Assembly: GCA_036346395.1 (NCBI GenBank)
Contig: CM070594.1
Span: forward strand, 18,695,385-18,759,384
DNA: 64,000 bases
Direction: 5' to 3'
Source of the DNA: Hsuehochloa calcarea
Taxonomy: Eukaryota > Streptophyta > Magnoliopsida > Poales > Poaceae
Of the stretch, positions 58,769 through 64,000 are shown piece by piece. The position numbers and the translations under genes are program-made. Positions within the stretch are counted from its first letter, which is position 1, and every line of letters begins with the position of its first letter. The notes under the pieces are model-generated. The model searched no databases. It had not been told where the DNA came from and saw only the letters and a program-made list of their open reading frames with translations.

Positions 58769-59443
58769 TTGTCTATAGACATGGAAGTATTTGTTTCTCC
58801 TATGGTCATAGAGACAACAGCGGAGGTGGTCGAAGATTCGACCACTATCCCTTATATGGCGATGGAGGAGGATGCTACCGTCGAGCCAACCACAACCACT
58901 AAGGCCGTTGTAGAGGAGGAGGCTACTACCGCCGAACCAACCATGGCCACTGATGATGAAGGCATCCCTACAACACCTTCTTCTCCTCCACCTAATGCTC
59001 AAGAAATACGCGTCGAGTTGCCGATTGGACCAATTACAAGAGTACATGCCAAGAAACTACAAGATCAGATGAACTTACTCCTTAATGAACATGTCATTAA
59101 TTTTAATAAGAATTTTATACGACCTAAAAATAGTGTTTTGATTGTGCTCAGGTTTAAAGATTCAACTATAGAAGGAGAAGTTTGCTTGCACAAAGATAAA
59201 CTGTTGCATGCACGTGAAAGAAATGCAACCAATGAGGATTCGGTTTTTGGTAAAACACAAAGACAATCACGTGGAGATGCATGCCATCCAAGAGGAACCA
59301 AAAATAGGAAAGGGCCTGCGTGCCTTATTATTAGCCACATCATGCATGCCTTAATTAGCCGCACCACGCATGTCTTGACTGGCCGCAGCAAAACATGGTC
59401 GGTTGTCCAAGTTAAGCAGGAATTTTATTTTGGTGTTAATTAG
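58769..59443 (+). pseudogene. Chimeric frame: PF04195-like tail joined to gypsy pol C-terminus
   Basis: A 224-codon open frame. Residues 1-80 are Glu/Thr/Ala-rich (TTTTKAVVEEEATT), as in tails of the PF04195-like family. From about residue 88 it reads VELPIGPITRVHAKKLQ (about 59014-59065), the signature near the C-terminus of rice gypsy pol polyproteins, followed by NFNKNFIRPKNSVLIVLRF. The two parts belong to different elements, so this is a fusion at or near 59000 made by rearrangement. Translation in vivo is unlikely. Confidence 0.6.
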
Positions 59444-59836
59444 CCAAGGTTTTGGGAACCATGGGGGACAGACGAGCAGCTCCTGACCGTGATCCCTAAA
59501 TAATTAGCTAGCAAAACGTATTTTGTAACAGGCTATTTTTATGCAAATGATTGAAACATAGCTTTTTGTTTGTTCTTTCGTTCCAGAGTTCATGAGAGTA
59601 TTTCTGAGAGAGAATTAGACGAGTCATTGTTCGTTCTGCAAATTAAGGTTAAGTTTGCTTTTTCGTTGGGAATTTAGAGCTTGTCGATCTCAGCTCGTGG
59701 TCTAGCGGCGATCATCCTGGTACGTGTTGGTGAATATCAATAGAGTGCACACGGTGTACAACTGAGCGTTGTTCGTCGTTAAGCACTATTTATCTACGGT
59801 TCTACTCGAGAAGATTAGGCCACCCTATATCAACAT
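59202..59836 (+). repeat. Probable LTR of the right-hand gypsy element
   Basis: The 3' edge is firm: CTATATCAACA ends at 59836 and the primer site follows. The 5' edge is a guess at TGTTGCATG (59202), chosen because TGTTG and CAACA are inverted. The other LTR lies outside the window, so this cannot be tested here. Confidence 0.5.
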
Positions 59837-59846
59837 GGTATCAGAT
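59837..59846 (+). promoter_or_regulatory. Primer binding site of the right-hand gypsy element
   Basis: TGGTATCAGA directly after the LTR matches the Met-tRNA site; the following TTC differs from the usual GC. Confidence 0.8.
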
Positions 59847-61157
59847 TCTAGGCCACGCGGTAGAATCTCTTTTTACTCGTAATTTATTATATTATTTTCC
59901 TACCCTATACACCGAAAAAGCCACAAAAAATCGTCCTTAGTTGTAGTTTAATTCAGTATTTTTAGTTCATTTTGTTATGTCTTAATCCACTCGTTCATTG
60001 TGTTTAGTTGCAGGTAGTGTTTTGTTTGCGTTACTTTTTGTTTTCGCCATCCAATTCACGTTCAAAAACCCAAAAAATCCTAATCCGAATAGCTAGCTCT
60101 TGTTTTTGTGCAACTAAACATCACTGATATTTAATGAATTACACGGTGTTTTTCTTCGTGAACCCATCTGTATATTCACGAAACTTTAATACCAATTGAG
60201 ATTAGTTTGTTGTTGTGTTTAAGGAACAGCTCATAGGTTTTTTGCGGTTACGCCAAGTTGTTCCCCTTTTGGGCAAATAATCATCTGACAACCTGTTCAC
60301 GTTTTGGGGACTGCTCCTGGCTGTTTCTTAGTTGGCCGTGAGTTCCAAAACAAATCTTTTTTGCGGTTACGCCAAGTTGTTCCCCTTTTGGGCAAATAAT
60401 CATCTGACAACCTGTTCACGTTTTGTGCTCATAGGATGTAATACTGTTCACGTTTTGGGGACTGCTCCTGGCTGTTTCTTAGTTGGCCGTGAGTTCCAAA
60501 ACAAATCAGCCTTAATGTTAGTAGTGCTTTGCCGTGAGTGAAAAAAAAAATCAGCAAGGTGCTTGGCCATGAGTTAGTAGTTGGCCGTGAAAGCAAGAAA
60601 AAGCATAGAACAAAAAAAAACAAAGAATAAAAAAAAGAATAAAGGCAAAAGTTTTGGTCATAGTGTTATTTTTTTTGTTGGTGTAATTTTTTTATATATT
60701 TGTATCTGATACTGTTCGTGTACCATAATTTTAAGCAATCTTGTGTCCTCATATACAACTTTTGAGCACTAGCAAGCGTTTCTCCTTGAATTGTTGCAAT
60801 ACAAGTGTTTCGCCTCCATACAAAATTGTTCTTTTTATTGCTCAGGCCTTTGATTGCAATAGTCCCTTTATCATTGTGCGTGTGTTGCTGTTCATTCCTC
60901 CCTTAAATCATACGATCAGCAATTATGCATTGTGAGTCTCGTTTGGATTACTACCTAGCTCGATAATCTTTAATTCTGAATTTGTTAGGTTGTTTTCCTC
61001 ACCTAACTCCACCTAAAACATCCGTGTCAAGTATTGGCTGTCGTTCTTGGTATTCGCTCGCACAATCTTGGTTGGTCGTTCGTTGCTACGAGCGTAAGTT
61101 TTTGCCACTCTTAATTTACTTCGGAATGATACAACTTGCTTTGTTTCTAAACAGTAG
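59847..61157 (+). other. Leader of the right-hand gypsy element
   Basis: AT-rich untranslated region with poly-A and poly-T runs (60540-60690) and the local duplication described separately. No gene is seen. Confidence 0.55.
60238..60506. repeat. 119-bp tandem duplication in the gypsy leader
   Basis: Copy 1 (60238-60356) starts TTTTTTGCGGTTACGCC and ends CCAAAACAAATC. Copy 2 (60357-60506) is the same except for an extra piece of about 30 bp (60425-60455) that re-uses the CTCATAGG and TTCACGTTTTG sequences nearby. Confidence 0.85.
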
Positions 61158-62858
61158 TTGAGAGATTCTCACTTATTTCCACATATATTTTCACTTGGTA
61201 TTTTTCCTACTATAACCACGTCAGGAAGTGAGCAGGACAATGATCTTGACGGCAACCTTACTGATTCGGTCACCAAGATTGACTACCTTACACTTCGTGC
61301 CACGCTCCGGGACGAGTTCCGAGCTGAGGTAGACCAGGTGCGCAGCGACTTTGGGCGTGTCCAAAATAACTTGGATGGCCTGGGGACAGATTTCCAGAAG
61401 TTGTCCGTGATCATCGACAACAACCACAAGGTGCTTCTAGATGCCCTTGCCAAGCTACAAGCTTTGGTGCAGCTGGGTACACGTGGCGATGTGGGGAGTG
61501 TACACCTCCCGTACGAGCCGCGCAACGAGACGGGTGTGGCGGCTGCTGCTAGACTATAGTGTGAGGATGAACCACGCCAACGATAACTCGATGAACAGGC
61601 GCGTGTACACGAGGTGGCGCAACAACATTGTGCTATTGGCGAGGTTGTGGAGCGTCCCCCTGCACAAGGGTGTGGCCGTGGCAATGGCGCTGGAGGAGGC
61701 GACACCAACCTGGGTGCCAACGATGGCATCCATGATGGCGCCTATGGAGGCATGCATGATAGCTCCTAGGGAGGTGCCTATTATGGTGCCCATGGAGGAG
61801 GCCGTGGCAACCAACACGATGACAACGATGGTGACAAATCCATGTTCGCCGAATACTTGCCGCGCTGTCCACATAATTAGTTTATGCGCAATCATCGGCG
61901 CGGTGAGGACGCCGATGATCTGGTTGCAAAGCCCAAGTTCAGGAAGCCGTCCTTTGAGGGTACTACAGAGGTGGAGGTTTATCTTGCATGGGAGCTGAAA
62001 GTTGATAAACTATTCCGCATGAACCGCTATTCTGACCAGGGCAAGATAGATCTTACCATTACTACTTTGGATGGATATGCTACTACATGGTGGGAGCGCT
62101 GTGTGCAACAGCGTATAGAGCAACACGAGCCACGTGTTATTATATGGGGCGAGCTGAAGCGACAGATGCGTGCGCGCTTTGTACCTATACATTATAAGCG
62201 CTCATTGCATGAGAAGCTAATTGGGTTGGGATAGGGTTTGAAATCAATTGATGAGTATTATAAGGAGATGGAGCAGATTATCATATATGCTGATGTGCGT
62301 GAGAATGAGGAACAAACGATGCCTTGCTTTCTTGCTGGGATGGATTATGGTATTCGGCGGAATATTAATCATCACCAATACAACAACATGGTTGAGTTGA
62401 TGGATCAGGCACATATGGCTGAGAAAAAGGTAATTGAAGATGCTAAGTACGTTGCACGGCAATGATATTCTGCGAGCACGACACCTCCGTACAGCATGGG
62501 ACAGCCAGGCAAGTCCGCACCATTAGGGGGCAATTCTGCGATGCGCAGTTCAACACAAAAGAAGATAGATAGTACGTCGCAACTGGCGCGCCGACCATCG
62601 GCGCCCGCTGCTCGCGTGGCATCCTCGATGGGTTCTGTAGGCCGTTCACGTGATGTGACATGGTACAAGTGCAACGGAGTTGGTCATTTTCAGAAAGATT
62701 GTCGAAATAATAAAGTTATGATACTTACTAATGATGGGTATATTTCACCTAGTGACGAGGACGATACTACTCCATTTACTGATTTTGTGGAGGATCCCAT
62801 AGAGGATGAGAGATTGGACTATAGGCCGGGGTCGCCAGATGGAGAGCATATGCTAGTG
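61158..62858 (+). pseudogene. Gypsy gag (broken)
   Basis: The N-terminal part (about 61222-61559) reads QVRSDFGRVQNNLDGLGTDF, a coiled-coil-like segment. After a stop and shift, the retrotransposon gag domain runs from about 61930: KFRKPSFEGTTEVEVYLAWE, ATTWWERCV and RARFVPIHYKRSLHEKL. It continues past a TAG at 62232 with DEYYKEMEQI. A zinc knuckle at about 62661-62702 has the spacing of CX2CX4HX4C, but the first Cys codon is TGG (Trp). The start codon is not clear; the frame at 61158 opens without ATG. Confidence 0.88.
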
Positions 62859-62859
62859 T

Positions 62860-64000
62860 GAACACCTCGTGTACTTAGCGTGTCACAAAGCCAGTCTCCC
62901 GCACAATGGTACAATTTTTTCAGTCATGGGCAACAATTGGCGGTAAAGTGTGCAAAGTAATAATTGATGGAGGAAGTTGTCATAATCTGGCCAGCAAGGA
63001 GATGTGCAAAAAATTGGGCTTAAAATATTAACCGCATCTTCATCCTTATTATGTGCAGTGGTTGAGCGATGTGGGCAAGGTGAAAGTCAGTCATATGGTG
63101 AAGGTGCACTTCAAGAACGGTAAGTATGAGGATACCATTGTTTGCGATGTGGTGCCCATGTCCGTTTGTCACTTGTTGTTGGGGGCACCCATGGCAATTT
63201 GATCGCCATGTTTATCATGATGGGCTTACAAAGTACTACAAGTTAAGTAGAGCAGCAAAGATGTGATTCTGTATTCTCTTACACCAACAGAGATACTCAA
63301 TGCTGATAAGAACAAAGTTGAGGAGAAAATTGAAAGTACACTAAATAGAGAGTTTCCACCTTCGGTGAGTGAGATCCACAAGCCAAAATTAAGCAGTAAA
63401 AAGAAAAGTGAGGGAGAGAAAGGCTTAGTAATGCTTGCCACCAAATAAGAGATTAGAGCTTTTTTGAGAATCCTAATTTGGTACACCTTGTACTTTTGTA
63501 CAAAGATGCATTGCTTTCTACTGACGACTTGACATCTCTTCCTAGTGGTGTCTCTCATGTTTTGCAGGAGTTCAGTGATGTCCTTCGGAGGAGGTGCTCA
63601 CTGGTTTGCCACCAATCAGCAGGATAGAGCATCAAATTGATTTGATTTCAGGAGCAATGCTACCAAACCAACCACTGTACCACACCAACCCCGAAGAAAC
63701 AAAGGAAATCCAGAAACAAGTACAAGAGCTTCTCGACAAAGGGTACGTACGCGAAAGCTTAAGCCCTTGTGTTGTGCCTGTTATTTAGTTCCTAAGAAAG
63801 ATGGTACTTGGTGATGTGCATAGATTGTAGAGCGATTAATAATATCACTATTCGATATCTTTATCCTATACCTCGCTTAGATGATATGTTAGACGAATTG
63901 AGTGGTGCAGTTATTTTCTTTAAAATTGATTTGCGTAGTGGGTATCATCAAATTAGGATGAAAGAAGAGGATGAATGGAAAACTGCATTTAAAATGAGTG
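62860..64000 (+). pseudogene. Gypsy pol: protease and start of reverse transcriptase, cut by window end
   Basis: The protease has VIIDGGSCHNLAS (about 62957-62995), with the D-G-G form common in plant gypsy elements, and VPMSVCHLLLGAP. The RT starts with LTGLPPISRIEHQIDL (about 63598) and LLDKGYVRESLSPC (about 63727), then PKKDGTW (about 63795) and FKIDLRSGYHQIRM (about 63919-63960). It includes stops (for example near 63030 and 63787) and shifts. The gene continues beyond 64000. Protein order protease-RT places it in Ty3/gypsy. Confidence 0.9.

Overview
The window is plant nuclear DNA, most likely from rice (Oryza) or a close grass relative. The evidence is a dense nest of grass-type transposable elements: long-LTR Ty3/gypsy solo LTRs, a Sirevirus-type Copia element with GGTCGGACC palindromes in its LTRs, CACTA elements with ATCACAGACGGTTC subterminal repeats, and MULEs. 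I found no convincing host protein-coding gene, no tRNA or rRNA gene and no CRISPR array. Almost every coding trace belongs to a transposon and most are broken by stops or frameshifts.

Left part (1-5114): a partial minus-strand Copia (Sirevirus-like) LTR runs off the left edge. A 3.4-kb minus-strand solo LTR with target-site duplication (TSD) ACTCT follows, then a short unassigned stretch and a MITE remnant.

Middle nest (5115-27066): a non-autonomous MULE with diverged terminal inverted repeats (TIRs) and a 9-bp TSD carries two CACTA insertions. CACTA-A is 1.5 kb with TSD TCA. CACTA-B is 19 kb with TSD GGC and carries a broken TNP2-type transposase and a second gene combining a plant En/Spm-type (Ptta) region with a Ulp1-like C48 protease domain. 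A 9.2-kb Copia element (TSD CGAGA) sits inside the TNP2 gene, and a 708-bp TRIM (TSD CATGT) sits inside its 3' LTR. The order of insertion is therefore MULE, then CACTA-B, then Copia, then TRIM.

Region 28220-45566: a 1.39-kb unit repeated three times in tandem. Its first copy is split by a 13.2-kb Sirevirus-type Copia element (TSD ATATT), whose 3' internal region itself holds a 2.2-kb solo LTR (TSD AATCC).

Right part (45567-64000): a 3.1-kb gypsy-type solo LTR; a small MULE with 172-bp near-identical TIRs and a GC-rich interior (Pack-MULE candidate); a minus-strand LTR; and a 'putative gypsy type transposon' (PF04195-like) gene. A solo LTR landed on that gene's start codon, and a second 965-bp insertion interrupts it downstream. 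At the right edge are a pol C-terminal remnant, an LTR with a Met-tRNA primer binding site, and the gag-protease-RT region of a degenerate gypsy element cut by the window end.

Boundaries with matching TSDs were read directly from the sequence. Family names come from established knowledge of plant transposons. Functional statements about promoters and regulation are inference.
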